Positions 42,464 to 51,249 of a DNA stretch of 64,000 nucleotides are shown piece by piece. The position numbers and the translations under genes are program-made. Under the pieces are notes generated by a model. That model worked only from the letters and a program-made list of their open reading frames with translations, made no database searches and had not been told where the DNA came from. The stretch spans positions 1 to 64,000 of the forward strand of contig CAZHJU010000013.1 of assembly GCA_964533495.1 (NCBI GenBank), written 5' to 3'. How positions within the stretch are numbered: the stretch's first letter is position 1; each line of letters starts with the position of its first letter. Source of the stretch: Ga0077527 sp964533495. GTDB taxonomy: Bacteria > Pseudomonadota > Gammaproteobacteria > Burkholderiales > SG8-41.

Positions 42464-42506
42464 TTGCTTCAACCGCTATGTAATAAGTAAATGTGTAAGG
42501 CGATTT

Positions 42507-42782
42507 ATGAGCGTAAAAATCAAATACAGCAATGAACCCTTGGGCAGGGTTCAAATCGTTTCGGACTTTTTGCCGTCACCCGCGGAGCTCGCCTATCGCG
42601 AGGAAGGCGTCAAGGTGACTCTGGCGCTGAGCAGGAAAAGCATTGAATTCTTCAAATCCGAGGCTGCGAAACACCAGACACAGTACCAGCGCATGATTCG
42701 CCGTTTGATCGATGCCTATGTCGACACGCAGGCGCCGAATCCGCGGCCAAAGGAGCGCGATAGCCGGAAGAAAGCATTGTAA
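42507..42782 (+). CDS. CopG-type ribbon-helix-helix protein, orphan antitoxin-like
   Basis: 91 residues from ATG at 42507; the frame is open upstream to 42393, but those codons are the attC-like hairpins. The middle VKVTLALSRKSIEFFKSEA followed by QRMIRRLIDAYVD fits a CopG ribbon-helix-helix fold; the tail is charged. Such proteins are usually antitoxins (for example of BrnT toxins) encoded after their toxin, but no toxin frame exists before it. It may be an orphan or a regulator. Confidence 0.75.
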   Translation: MSVKIKYSNEPLGRVQIVSDFLPSPAELAYREEGVKVTLALSRKSIEFFKSEAAKHQTQYQRMIRRLIDAYVDTQAPNPRPKERDSRKKAL

Positions 42783-42813
42783 TCGGCAGCCTTTATCAAT
42801 TGTCTTTTTGTAT

Positions 42814-42827
42814 GATTGTCGACAATC
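42814..42827. promoter_or_regulatory. Perfect palindrome GATTGTCGACAATC, candidate GntR-family operator
   Basis: A 14-bp exact palindrome 82 bases before the first carboxyltransferase start. ATTGTCGACAAT resembles operators of the FadR/VanR-type GntR regulators (TTGTNNACAA pattern). No GntR gene is within the window. A half match (CAATTGTC) is located close by at 42797-42804. Confidence 0.55.
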
Positions 42828-42908
42828 TTCTTGACGACAATGCAAACCAAAGCTATGCTCCGCTACTGAAAATCTGTCCAAATCCGTGCTGAAACAAGAG
42901 GAATCGCT

Positions 42909-44444
42909 GTGGCGTTCGAAAAACTGATCGAAGAATTCAAGCAAAAGACCGACGAAGTGTTGGGCATGGGCGGACCGGAGAAGCTTGCAAAACGTAAGGC
43001 CGAAGGCCATCTGAACGCCCGCGAGCGCATCGATTACCTGGTCGATCCGGATTCCTTCATCGAGTCCGGCCGCTTCGCCCGCAGCAACCGCCCCGAGGTC
43101 AAGCACAAGACGCCGGCCGACGGCAAGGTGGCGGGCTTCGCGAAGATCGATGGCCGCGAGATCGGTCTGGTGTCGAATGATTTCACCGTGCTGGGCGCTT
43201 CGAGTGCGGTGATCAACATGAAAAAGATCAAGCACGTGAAGCAGACTGCCAGCAAGCGCGGCCTGCCGCTGGTGATGCTGGGCGAATCCTCGGGCGCGCG
43301 CATGCCCGACCGCATGGGTTCCGCCGGCCGCGCGATCATCGCGCAGGATCCCACCGAGTACCAGCGCACGCGCGAATCGCCCTGGTGCTCGGCGCTGCTC
43401 GGGCAGTGCTACGGCTCCTCGACCTGGTATTCGGCGATGTCGGATTTCGTGGTCATGCGCAAGGGCTCGATCATGGCCATCGCCAGCCCCAACGTGACCT
43501 CGATCGCGATCAACAGGCCGATTACCGCGGAAGAACTCGGCGGCTGGAAGCTGCTGACGGGCGTTTCCGGCCTTGCCGACATGGCGGTGGACACCGACCA
43601 GCAGGCGATCGACGCGATCAAGAAGTTCCTGTCCTATCTGCCCAGCAACAACATGCAGCCGCCGCCGGAAGCTCCGGTGCCGGCAGGCTCGGACGAGGGC
43701 TGCAAAAAAATCTTCGACATCCTGCCGGAATCCCGCAACAAGGTGTACGACGTGCGCAAGATTGTCGCCGCCGTTGCCGACAGGGACTCCTGCTTCGAAC
43801 TGAAGGAGCGTTTCGGCAAGTCGATCACCACGGTGCTGGCCCGCGTCGATGGCAAGAGCACCGGCTTCATCGCCAACAACCCGATGTTCAAGGGCGGCGC
43901 GCTCGATGCCGACGCGGTGCAGAAGGTCATCAGCTTCATGGTGCTCTGCGACTCCTTCAACATTCCGCTGGTGTTCATGGTGGATGTGCCGGGCTTTCTG
44001 ATCGGCGTCGAGGGCGAAATCCGCGGCATGCCGGGCAAGGTCATCAACTGGATGAACGCGCTGACCCAGGTCACGGTGCCGAAGATCACGATCATCATGC
44101 GCAAGAATTACGGCCAGGCCTTCATCAACATGGCCGGCGGCAAGAACGCCGACGAGGTCGCAGTGTGGCCGATGGCCGACCTCGGCTTCATGGACCCGGC
44201 GGTGTCGGTCAATGTGCTCTACGGCGTCAAGCAGCAGGACGATCCGGAGAAATTCGCGAAGCTGAAGGCCGAGGTCGAGCGCGACACCTCGGCGTGGGGT
44301 CTCGCGGAGCTGTACGAAGCGCAGCACGTGCTGGACCCGCGCGACACCCGTGACTGGCTGATCCGCACGCTGGAAGTGCACCGCCGCGGCATGAAAAACG
44401 GCGTCGGTGAGCATCTGCTGCGCAATTGGCCGACCAGTTACTGA
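42909..44444 (+). CDS. Acyl-CoA carboxylase/decarboxylase carboxyltransferase subunit (copy 1)
   Basis: 511 residues, GTG start at 42909. Two crotonase-fold halves of the biotin-dependent carboxyltransferase family (PccB/MmdA type): ESSGARMPDRMGSAGR (CoA side), later FMVDVPGFLIGVEGE and NMAGGKNADEVAVWPMAD. It moves CO2 between carboxybiotin and an acyl-CoA; no biotin carboxylase or carrier gene is near. A second copy at 46500 shares YLPSNNMQPPPE and many blocks. Both frame two TctC genes. Confidence 0.93.
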   Translation: MAFEKLIEEFKQKTDEVLGMGGPEKLAKRKAEGHLNARERIDYLVDPDSFIESGRFARSNRPEVKHKTPADGKVAGFAKIDGREIGLVSNDFTVLGASSAVINMKKIKHVKQTASKRGLPLVMLGESSGARMPDRMGSAGRAIIAQDPTEYQRTRESPWCSALLGQCYGSSTWYSAMSDFVVMRKGSIMAIASPNVTSIAINRPITAEELGGWKLLTGVSGLADMAVDTDQQAIDAIKKFLSYLPSNNMQPPPEAPVPAGSDEGCKKIFDILPESRNKVYDVRKIVAAVADRDSCFELKERFGKSITTVLARVDGKSTGFIANNPMFKGGALDADAVQKVISFMVLCDSFNIPLVFMVDVPGFLIGVEGEIRGMPGKVINWMNALTQVTVPKITIIMRKNYGQAFINMAGGKNADEVAVWPMADLGFMDPAVSVNVLYGVKQQDDPEKFAKLKAEVERDTSAWGLAELYEAQHVLDPRDTRDWLIRTLEVHRRGMKNGVGEHLLRNWPTSY

Positions 44445-44502
44445 TTTTCAGATTTTCAGACGCCGGCCGGTTCCGGCCGGCGGCCAGGCAGGAGGAAAAA
44501 CG

Positions 44503-45465
44503 ATGTTCGGAAAAATCCTTGTTGCAGCATCCATTGTTCTGCTGGCGGCCCCGGTTGCCGGCGCCGCTGATTACCCGACCCGGCCGGTGCGTTTCATCGT
44601 GCCGTTCGCACCCGGCGGCAATACCGACGTGCAGGGCCGGCTGATCGCGATGAAGCTGAGCGAGCGCTGGAAACAGCAGGTCGTCGTCGACAACCGCGCG
44701 GGCGCCGGCGGCACGCTGGGCGTCGAGATACTGGCCAAGGCGCCGGCCGACGGCTACACGCTGGCACTGGCTTCCTTCGGCAACATCCTCGTCGGTCCCA
44801 GTCTGTTTCCGAAGCTGCCCTACGATCCACTGAAGGATCTCGCGCCGGTGGTGCTGGTGTCGCAACCGCCGGGGCTGCTGGTGGTCAATCCGGGCCTGCC
44901 GGTGAAAAACGTCACCGAACTGATCGCCTACGGCAAGGCCAATCCCGGCAAGCTCAACTATGGCTCCGCCGGCAACGGCACCTGGAACCATCTGTTCGCC
45001 GAGCACTTCAAGGCGCTGACCGGCGTGCAGATGACGCACATTCCGTACAAGGGCGCCAACCTTGCGGTCACCGACGTCATGAGCGGCCAGATCCAGCTGT
45101 CCTTTGCGCCATTTCCCGCCGCGCTGCCGCAGATCAAGGGCAATCGCCTGCGCGTGCTGGGCGTGACCTCGATGCAGCGCTCGCCGGTACTGCCCGACGT
45201 GCCGACGGTTGCCGAATCGGGCCTGCCCGGTTATTCGGCCGCCACCTGGTTCGCGATGCTGGCGCCGGCGAACACGCCGAAACCGCTGATCGACCGCATC
45301 AACCGCGATGCCAACGCGGTGCTCGCGCTGCCGGAGGTCAAGGCCGCCTTCGCCGCCGATGGCACCGAGCCCGCCGGCGGCACGCCGGAACAGCTGCGTG
45401 AATCCATGCGCAGCGGCATCGCGCAGTGGGGCAAACTGGTACGCGAACTGGGAATCCGGCTGTAA
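44503..45465 (+). CDS. TctC/Bug-type periplasmic binding protein (copy 2)
   Basis: 320 residues from ATG at 44503, preceded by AGGAGGAAAAACG. Signal peptide MFGKILVAASIVLLAAPVAG; Bug blocks YPTRPVRFIVPFAPGGNTDV, VDNRAGAGGTLGVE, NPGKLNYGSAGNGTWNHLF. Carboxylate-binding receptor. 58 nt after the carboxyltransferase gene, thus likely same operon. Confidence 0.93.
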   Translation: MFGKILVAASIVLLAAPVAGAADYPTRPVRFIVPFAPGGNTDVQGRLIAMKLSERWKQQVVVDNRAGAGGTLGVEILAKAPADGYTLALASFGNILVGPSLFPKLPYDPLKDLAPVVLVSQPPGLLVVNPGLPVKNVTELIAYGKANPGKLNYGSAGNGTWNHLFAEHFKALTGVQMTHIPYKGANLAVTDVMSGQIQLSFAPFPAALPQIKGNRLRVLGVTSMQRSPVLPDVPTVAESGLPGYSAATWFAMLAPANTPKPLIDRINRDANAVLALPEVKAAFAADGTEPAGGTPEQLRESMRSGIAQWGKLVRELGIRL

Positions 45466-45483
45466 CGGCCGGCCGGTCGATCC

Positions 45484-46452
45484 ATGATTCGCATCCCGAG
45501 TGCCGGGCTTGCAGCGGCGGCATTCGCGCTGGCCGGCGTCATGCCGGCGGCGCAGGCCGCTTACCCCGAGAAGCCCATACGCCTGGTCGTGCCGCTGGCT
45601 CCGGGCGGCACCACGGACATACTGGCGCGCCTCATCGGGCAGCGTTTTGCCGACGGTCTGGGCCGCCCGGTGATCGTCGACAACCGGCCCGGCGCCGGCG
45701 GCAACATCGGCAATGAAACCGTGGCCCGCGCCATGGCCGACGGCTACACGCTGCTGATGGCCAATCCGCCGCTGGTCATCAATCCCAGCCTGACGCAGGT
45801 GAATTATTCGCCGCTGGATGATTACACCCCCTTGTCCCTGATCGCTTCTGTTCCGGTCGTGCTGGCCGTGCACCCGTCGGTGCCGGCGCGCACGATCCGC
45901 GAGCTGATTGAACTGGCCAGAAACAATCCCGGCAAATACAACTACGCCTCTTCCGGAAACGGCGGCGGTCCGCACCTGTCCGCGGCCCTGTTTGCGGGCA
46001 TGGCCGGCATCAACATCGTTCACGTGCCGTACAAGGGTTCCGGACCGGCGCTGTCCGACCTGCTGGGCGGCCAGGTTCACATGCAGTTCTCGGGCCTGCC
46101 GCCGCTGCTGCCGTTCATCAGGTCGGGCAAGTTGCGCGCCCTGGGCGTGGCCAGCACGCGGCGTTCCGCGGCGCTGCCGGACATACCCACCATCGCCGAA
46201 GCGGGCGTGCCCGGATATGCCTCGGCTTCATGGCAGGGCCTCGTCGGCCCGGCGAAGCTGCCCAGGGCGATCGCGGCGCGTCTTCACGAAGAGGCCGACA
46301 GGTTCATCACGAATCCGGAAATGCGGTCCCGCGTGACCGAACTCGGCGCGGAACCCGCGGGCGGCAGCCCCGAAGAGTTTGCCGCGTTCATCCGGGACGA
46401 ATTCCGCAAATGGGCGCGCGTGATCCGGGAGATCGGCGCACGCGCGGGCTGA
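45484..46452 (+). CDS. TctC/Bug-type periplasmic binding protein (copy 3)
   Basis: 322 residues. Signal peptide MIRIPSAGLAAAAFALAGVM; YPEKPIRLVVPLAPGGTTDI, VDNRPGAGGNIGNE, NPGKYNYASSGNGGGPHLS. Only 18 nt after copy 2; the two differ enough to have distinct ligands. Having two adjacent Bug receptors between two carboxyltransferases suggests uptake of two related acids. Confidence 0.93.
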   Translation: MIRIPSAGLAAAAFALAGVMPAAQAAYPEKPIRLVVPLAPGGTTDILARLIGQRFADGLGRPVIVDNRPGAGGNIGNETVARAMADGYTLLMANPPLVINPSLTQVNYSPLDDYTPLSLIASVPVVLAVHPSVPARTIRELIELARNNPGKYNYASSGNGGGPHLSAALFAGMAGINIVHVPYKGSGPALSDLLGGQVHMQFSGLPPLLPFIRSGKLRALGVASTRRSAALPDIPTIAEAGVPGYASASWQGLVGPAKLPRAIAARLHEEADRFITNPEMRSRVTELGAEPAGGSPEEFAAFIRDEFRKWARVIREIGARAG

Positions 46453-46499
46453 CGGGACCGCACCGTCGCACGACAGAAACGAAGATCGGAAACAGCACG

Positions 46500-48032
46500 A
46501 TGGCTTTTGAAGAACTGATCAGGGAACTCGACGAACGCAAACGCCGCGCGCTGGCGATGGGTGGTCCCGAAAAACTGGCCGCGCGCAAGGCCGAGGGCCT
46601 GCTCAACGCGCGCGAGCGCCTGGACCGCCTGTTCGATCCGGGGACTTTCCTCGAATCGGGGCTGTTCGGCGTGTCGAGCCGCCCCGAGGACAAGACAACG
46701 ACGCCGGCCGACGGCAAGGTCGCCGGCTACGGCCGCGTCGACGGCCGCGAGGTCGCGGCGATTTCCAACGACTTCACGGTCAAGGGCGCCTCCAGCGCCC
46801 AGATCAACATCAAGAAGCTGAAGCAGATGAAGGGCGTCGCGAAAAAGCGCGGCATCCCGCTGGTCTTCCTCGGCGAATCGACCGGCGCGCGCATGCCCGA
46901 CGTGATGGGCGCGGGTTCGATCGGCTCCAAGGACGATCCGCAGGAATATCTGCGCATGCGCGAAGTGCCGTGGGCGGCCGGCGTGCTCGGCCACTGCTAC
47001 GGCTCCTCGGCCTGGTACGGCTCGATGTCGGATTTCTGCGTGATGCGCAAGGGCGGGATCATGGCGGTGTCGAGCCCGCGGCTGATCTCGATGGCCACCG
47101 GCAAGCAGTGCGACGGCGAGGAACTCGGCGGCTGGCGCGTCCATTCCGAGGTCAGCGGCCTCGTCGACCAGGTCGTCGACACCGACGAACAGGCGATCGA
47201 CGCCATCCGGCAGTTCCTGTCCTACCTGCCCGCCAACAACATGCAGCCGCCGCCGGAACGTCCGGTGCCCGAAGGCTCCGGCGAGGCGATCCGCGACGTG
47301 ATGAAGCTGATCCCGGAATCGACCAACCAGGTCTACGACGTGCGCAAGGTGATCCAGTGCATCGTCGACCGCGGCTCGATGTTCGAGATGAAGGCGCGTT
47401 TCGGCAAGACTTTGGTCACCGCGCTGGCGCGGCTCGACGGCAAGTCGGTGGGCATCATCGCCAACAACCCGCTGTTCAAGGGCGGCGCGATCGATGCCGA
47501 CGCCTGCCGCAAGGTGCAGGCCTTCTTCGTGCTCTGCGACTCCTTCAACATTCCCATCGTGATGCTGGTCGACCAGCCGGGCTTCCTGATCGGCATGGAG
47601 GGTGAGCGGCAGGGCGTCACCGGCAAGGTCATGAACTGGCTCAATGCGATGACGCTGGTCACCGTGCCCAAGATCGCGGTGATCCTGCGCAAGAGTTACG
47701 GGCTGGCCGTCTCCAACATGGGCGCCGGCGGCAACTGCGACGAGCTGGCCTGCTGGGTGACCGCCGAGATCAGCTTCATGAAGCCGGATTTCGGCGCCAA
47801 GGTCGTGTTCGGCGTCGATCCCGAAAAAGAGCCGGAGAAATTCAGGGAGGCCGTCGCAAAAATGTCGAAGGGCACTTCGCCCTACGACATGGCCGCGATC
47901 TACACCGCCCAAGATGTCATCGATCCGCGCGACACGCGCGACTGGCTGATCCGCATGCTGGAGGTGCACCGCATGCGCATGACCAACGGTGTCGGTCAGC
48001 ACCTGATGCGCACCTGGCCGACCAGCTTCTGA
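46500..48032 (+). CDS. Acyl-CoA carboxylase/decarboxylase carboxyltransferase subunit (copy 2)
   Basis: 510 residues from ATG at 46500 (MAFEELIRELDERKRRALAM); the open frame to 46230 overlaps the TctC gene and is not coding. It parallels copy 1: ESTGARMPDVMGAGS, YLPANNMQPPPE, MLVDQPGFLIGMEGE, NMGAGGNCDELACWVTAE. It probably acts on a different acyl-CoA or as a decarboxylase. No partner subunits are in the window. Confidence 0.93.
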   Translation: MAFEELIRELDERKRRALAMGGPEKLAARKAEGLLNARERLDRLFDPGTFLESGLFGVSSRPEDKTTTPADGKVAGYGRVDGREVAAISNDFTVKGASSAQINIKKLKQMKGVAKKRGIPLVFLGESTGARMPDVMGAGSIGSKDDPQEYLRMREVPWAAGVLGHCYGSSAWYGSMSDFCVMRKGGIMAVSSPRLISMATGKQCDGEELGGWRVHSEVSGLVDQVVDTDEQAIDAIRQFLSYLPANNMQPPPERPVPEGSGEAIRDVMKLIPESTNQVYDVRKVIQCIVDRGSMFEMKARFGKTLVTALARLDGKSVGIIANNPLFKGGAIDADACRKVQAFFVLCDSFNIPIVMLVDQPGFLIGMEGERQGVTGKVMNWLNAMTLVTVPKIAVILRKSYGLAVSNMGAGGNCDELACWVTAEISFMKPDFGAKVVFGVDPEKEPEKFREAVAKMSKGTSPYDMAAIYTAQDVIDPRDTRDWLIRMLEVHRMRMTNGVGQHLMRTWPTSF

Positions 48033-48039
48033 TTTTTGC

Positions 48040-48078
48040 CGTCATTCCGGATGCGCGCAGCGCAATCCGGAGTCCAGC
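48040..48078. repeat. REP-like hairpin after carboxyltransferase copy 2
   Basis: CGTCATTCCGGATGCGC and GCGCAATCCGGAGTCCAG pair through CCGGAT-GCGC/GCGC-ATCCGG with a single bulge. The GTCATTCCGG...CCGGAGTCCAG outline is that of a common extragenic palindrome in proteobacteria. It probably marks the transcript end. Confidence 0.65.
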
Positions 48079-48275
48079 GGTTTCAGCGGAAGGCAAGGCC
48101 TTCATTCCGCCCGCCATCGCAGGCGCGGATCCGATGCGCGGCCCGACCGACCGGCTGCCGGCGTCGCCGGCCGGCGACGTTGCCGGCCGTCCCGTGCCCC
48201 AGTAAGATCAAGCCATCGTTTCGCGCCGGCAGCCCGTCGCGAAATTTCATGTTTGACCCATCCGGAAAACCCGCC

Positions 48276-49454
48276 ATGAAAACCGAAAACCGACCGGTGC
48301 GCGCCGCTGCGCCCGCCGAATCCGTCCGCCGCGCCGCCGCGATGCCGCAGGCGGGCGAACTGCGCATCCGCCAGATCGAGGCCATCCCGGTCGTCGTGCC
48401 GCTGCTGCACCCGATCAAGTGGGCGCGCGGCGAGATCAGGAACATCGACAATGTCATCGTCGTGATCACCCTGTCCGACGGCACCCAGGGCATTGCCGAC
48501 GCGCCGCCGCGGCCGACGATCTACGGCGAGACCCAGCAGTCGATCGCGACCATCATCCAGGATCATTTCGCGCCGAAGCTGAAAAACCTCGACGCCTTCG
48601 ATGTTGCCGGCCTGTGGGCCGTGCTCGACCAGTACGCCGGCAACCCGGCGGCGAAATCAGCCCTCGACATGGCACTGTTCGACGCCCAAGCCAAGCACCT
48701 CGGCATCAGCTGCGCCGAACTGCTCGGTGGCACACCGAAAATCCTGCCGGTCAATCGCCGGCTGATGCTCGGCTCGAACAAGGAAATGCTGGCCGAGGCG
48801 GAAAAAATGACCCGCCAGTACGGTTTCAGGGCCTGGAAGGTCAAATGCGGCATCGACAAAAAGCGCGACATCGCGCTGCTGCGCGCGCTGCGCAGGCTGG
48901 TCGGCGACGACCACGAGATCACCATCGACTGCAACCAGGGCTATTCCTCGCAGGACCTGCTGGAGATGAGCCCCTATTTCGAGGAAGTGAACGTCGCGCT
49001 GATCGAGGAGCCGATCCCGGCGCGCGACGGCGCCGGCAAGCGTTTCTGCGCCGGGCGCACACGCATCCCGGTTTCCGGCGACGATTCCTGCATGACGCCG
49101 GACGACGTGCTGCATGAACTCAAGCTCGGCGGCATCCGCGCGCTGGTGATCAAGTGCGCGCGCACCGGCTACACCCAGTCGCGGCAGATTCTCGCGCTGG
49201 CCAAATCCTTCCATACCCCGGCGCACAACGGCACCCAGGCCGACATGCAGATCGGTTGCGTTGCCGCCGCGCATTTCGCCAGCACCTACGCGACGCCGCA
49301 TGCGCACGAGTTTTCCAGCTTCATCGACGCCAGGGACCATGTCGCCAATGAAGAGCCGGTCATCAAGAATGGCTGCCTCGTGCTGCCGTCAGGATCGGGC
49401 ATCGGACTGACCCTCGATCCTCGCAAGATGAAGAAGTATCGTGTTGATTTATAA
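48276..49454 (+). CDS. Enolase-superfamily enzyme (mandelate racemase/muconate cycloisomerase group)
   Basis: 392 residues if started at ATG 48276; an ATG at 48249 is equally open. Capping domain with IPVVVPLLHPIKWARGEIRN, barrel motifs WKVKCG (Lys of KxK-like site), TIDCNQGY and ALIEEPIP, VSGDDS (three metal acids), and the second-half lysine in ALVIKCARTGYTQSR. Muconate-lactonising-type fold abstracts a proton next to a carboxylate. The place after TctC and carboxyltransferase genes suggests organic-acid breakdown. Confidence 0.9.
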   Translation: MKTENRPVRAAAPAESVRRAAAMPQAGELRIRQIEAIPVVVPLLHPIKWARGEIRNIDNVIVVITLSDGTQGIADAPPRPTIYGETQQSIATIIQDHFAPKLKNLDAFDVAGLWAVLDQYAGNPAAKSALDMALFDAQAKHLGISCAELLGGTPKILPVNRRLMLGSNKEMLAEAEKMTRQYGFRAWKVKCGIDKKRDIALLRALRRLVGDDHEITIDCNQGYSSQDLLEMSPYFEEVNVALIEEPIPARDGAGKRFCAGRTRIPVSGDDSCMTPDDVLHELKLGGIRALVIKCARTGYTQSRQILALAKSFHTPAHNGTQADMQIGCVAAAHFASTYATPHAHEFSSFIDARDHVANEEPVIKNGCLVLPSGSGIGLTLDPRKMKKYRVDL

Positions 49455-50505
49455 GAGAATTATTGGAATTCCCACAGTTGGCAGGCACTTACTCCAAGTC
49501 ATTCTGACGGCGGTGGCGTTGCTGCCGCCGCTGCCTGCGGCAGCGGCGGAATCCGGCGAGGGCGCACCCTGGAACCTGCGCGGCAGCGAAATCCAGATCT
49601 TCATCGAAAACGATTCCTTCGGCAGCACCGACCAGTACTACACCAACGGCATCAAGATTGGCGGCGGCATGCCCGCCGAGCGCATCAGCGGACTGATCAC
49701 CCGCCCGCCGAACGCGCTGCTCGACGCAATCAGCGATGGTGCGAGCAATCACTTCGGCCTTTTCATCGGCCAGAATCTGTACACGCCGAAGGACATCACG
49801 ATCGCCGCGCCGCAGCCCTTCGACCGGCCCTGGGCGGCGTGGTCGTACATCGGCGCCGTCGCGCAGAGCGTCAAGGAAGACCGGCTGCACACCGTCGAAT
49901 TCGACCTCGGTTTCGTCGGCGCGCCGGCGCTGGGCCGCCAGGTGCAGACCTTCTGGCACAAGTACGTGGTTGACGCGCCGGAACCGCGGGGTTGGGGCAA
50001 CCAGATCCGCGCCGAGCCGGGGCTCATGCTGACCTATGTGCACAAGCGGCGTTACGGGCCCGGCACCGGCATCCAGCTGGTGCCGCATGCGGGTGTCAGC
50101 ATCGGCACGATCATGACGCTGGTGCGCGCCGGCGGCATCGTCCGCTTCGGCCGGAACATGACCGGTTTCGGCCCCGACGGCATCGAACCCGGCGGCGCGA
50201 TGCTGAAGAACACGCGCAGCCAGCACGACGCCGGCCGGCGCCAGCCCTGGGAATGGTTCGCCTTTGCCGGCGTCGACGGCCGCCTGATCGGCCACAACAT
50301 TTTCCTGGACGGCTCGCTGTTCCGCGATGGTCCCGGCGTCGCGCGCCGCGATTCGGTGTACGACTTCACTGCCGGATTGTCGCTGCGCATCGACAAGCTG
50401 CGGGTGTCGGTGACGCGGGTGAAGCGCAGCGAGGAATTCCGCACGCCGTTGGGTAGCGGCGGCAAGCAGCGTTTCTACTCGGTCAATGTTGGCATCGAGT
50501 TTTGA
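49441..50505 (+). CDS. Lipid A deacylase LpxR-family outer membrane protein
   Basis: 354 residues, GTG at 49441 overlapping the previous gene end by 14 bases. Signal sequence (about 15-37), then the LpxR marks FIENDSFGSTDQYYTNG (Asn57-Asp58, Thr62-Asp64) and FWHKYV with a histidine near 173 before PRGWGNQI. LpxR removes the 3-prime acyloxyacyl chain of lipid A in a Ca2+-dependent way. Outer-membrane beta-barrel with aromatic last residue (VGIEF). Confidence 0.88.
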   Translation: MLIYKRIIGIPTVGRHLLQVILTAVALLPPLPAAAAESGEGAPWNLRGSEIQIFIENDSFGSTDQYYTNGIKIGGGMPAERISGLITRPPNALLDAISDGASNHFGLFIGQNLYTPKDITIAAPQPFDRPWAAWSYIGAVAQSVKEDRLHTVEFDLGFVGAPALGRQVQTFWHKYVVDAPEPRGWGNQIRAEPGLMLTYVHKRRYGPGTGIQLVPHAGVSIGTIMTLVRAGGIVRFGRNMTGFGPDGIEPGGAMLKNTRSQHDAGRRQPWEWFAFAGVDGRLIGHNIFLDGSLFRDGPGVARRDSVYDFTAGLSLRIDKLRVSVTRVKRSEEFRTPLGSGGKQRFYSVNVGIEF

Positions 50506-50520
50506 GCCATGCCGGCAGAA

Positions 50521-50559
50521 TTTTTATAAGTATTTGATTTTATTGATATATTTATTGTA
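50521..50559 (+). repeat. AT-rich dispersed repeat, full copy after lpxR-like gene
   Basis: TTTTTATAAGTATTTGATTT followed by TATTGATATATTTATTG. With the copy at 55608 this defines the consensus TATAAGTATTTGWTTT then WATTGATATWTTTATT. It is 15 bases past the lpxR-like stop and has almost no G or C in a high-GC background. Confidence 0.75.
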
Positions 50560-50625
50560 ACGCCGCTGATGCTCTGGCCCGGTAGCGTCCGGCGAGTTGA
50601 TGCAACGAAATGTCAGGTCGTTTTT

Positions 50626-50985
50626 ATGCCGCGTCATGTCGCTTTGGTTCTGGCCTATTTATTTCTGATACTTGCTGTCATAGGCGTGGCATTGCCTGGC
50701 GTTCCAACGGTGCCCTTTCTTCTGTTGGCGGCATGGTTTTCTGCCAGGGGATCCAGGCGTTTGCACCGTTGGCTGTATGCGCATCCCCGTCTCGGCAAAT
50801 TATTGATCGACTGGGAAACGAAGAAGGCGATATCGCGCAAAAGCAAGGTGATTGCGGTGCTGCTGCTGCTGGTGAGCTGGGTTGTCATGTATCAGCGCAT
50901 CGATAATGTCTGGGTTTTGACCGGCATTGCCCTTTGGTTCACAGCGGTGGCCGCTTATTTGGTCAGCCGGCGGGAGCCCAATTGA
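50626..50985 (+). CDS. YbaN-family (DUF454) inner membrane protein
   Basis: 119 residues from ATG at 50626; the upstream frame to 50569 lacks family sequence. DUF454 features: GVALPGVPTVPFLLLAAW, a short basic loop (RGSRRLHRWL), WETKKAISRKSKV and two more hydrophobic helices. Membrane protein of unknown role. Confidence 0.88.
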   Translation: MPRHVALVLAYLFLILAVIGVALPGVPTVPFLLLAAWFSARGSRRLHRWLYAHPRLGKLLIDWETKKAISRKSKVIAVLLLLVSWVVMYQRIDNVWVLTGIALWFTAVAAYLVSRREPN

Positions 50986-51042
50986 CAAATGCGTCTGGAA
51001 AATACCGCCTCGTCGTGACCCGCGGCACGGCATGCTGAGCCA

Positions 51043-51249
51043 TTGAAACAGGAAATCACCGGCTTTCACCAGGACGACGCCGGCGACTGGGTCGCCGAGC
51101 TCGCCTGCGGCCATTACCAGCACGTGCGCCACGATCCGCCGTGGATCAACCGGCCGTGGGTCATCACGCCGGAAGGCCGCCGATCCAGGGTCGGCCATGC
51201 GCTGGCCTGCAAAAAGTGCGATTCCGGCGCGCCGCCGGACGGCATGTAA
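51043..51249 (+). CDS. DUF3565 small protein
   Basis: 68 residues, TTG start at 51043. Matches the DUF3565 pattern: EITGFHQDDAGDWVAELACG, HVRHDPPWINRPWV and ALACKKCDSG. The histidines and cysteines (CGH, CKKC) suggest metal binding. It ends at the stop next to the convergent SDR gene without a gap. Confidence 0.85.
   Translation: MKQEITGFHQDDAGDWVAELACGHYQHVRHDPPWINRPWVITPEGRRSRVGHALACKKCDSGAPPDGM

Noticed and set aside
42242..42490. An 82-codon frame starting at the transporter stop (TPNHALQP...)
   Set aside because: The peptide is translated from the attC-like elements; such NHALQP-type peptides are a common false prediction over recombination sites.
46230..46499. N-terminal extension of the second carboxyltransferase
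   Set aside because: It overlaps the TctC coding sequence in another frame and lacks similarity to the first carboxyltransferase, which starts MAFEKLIEE.
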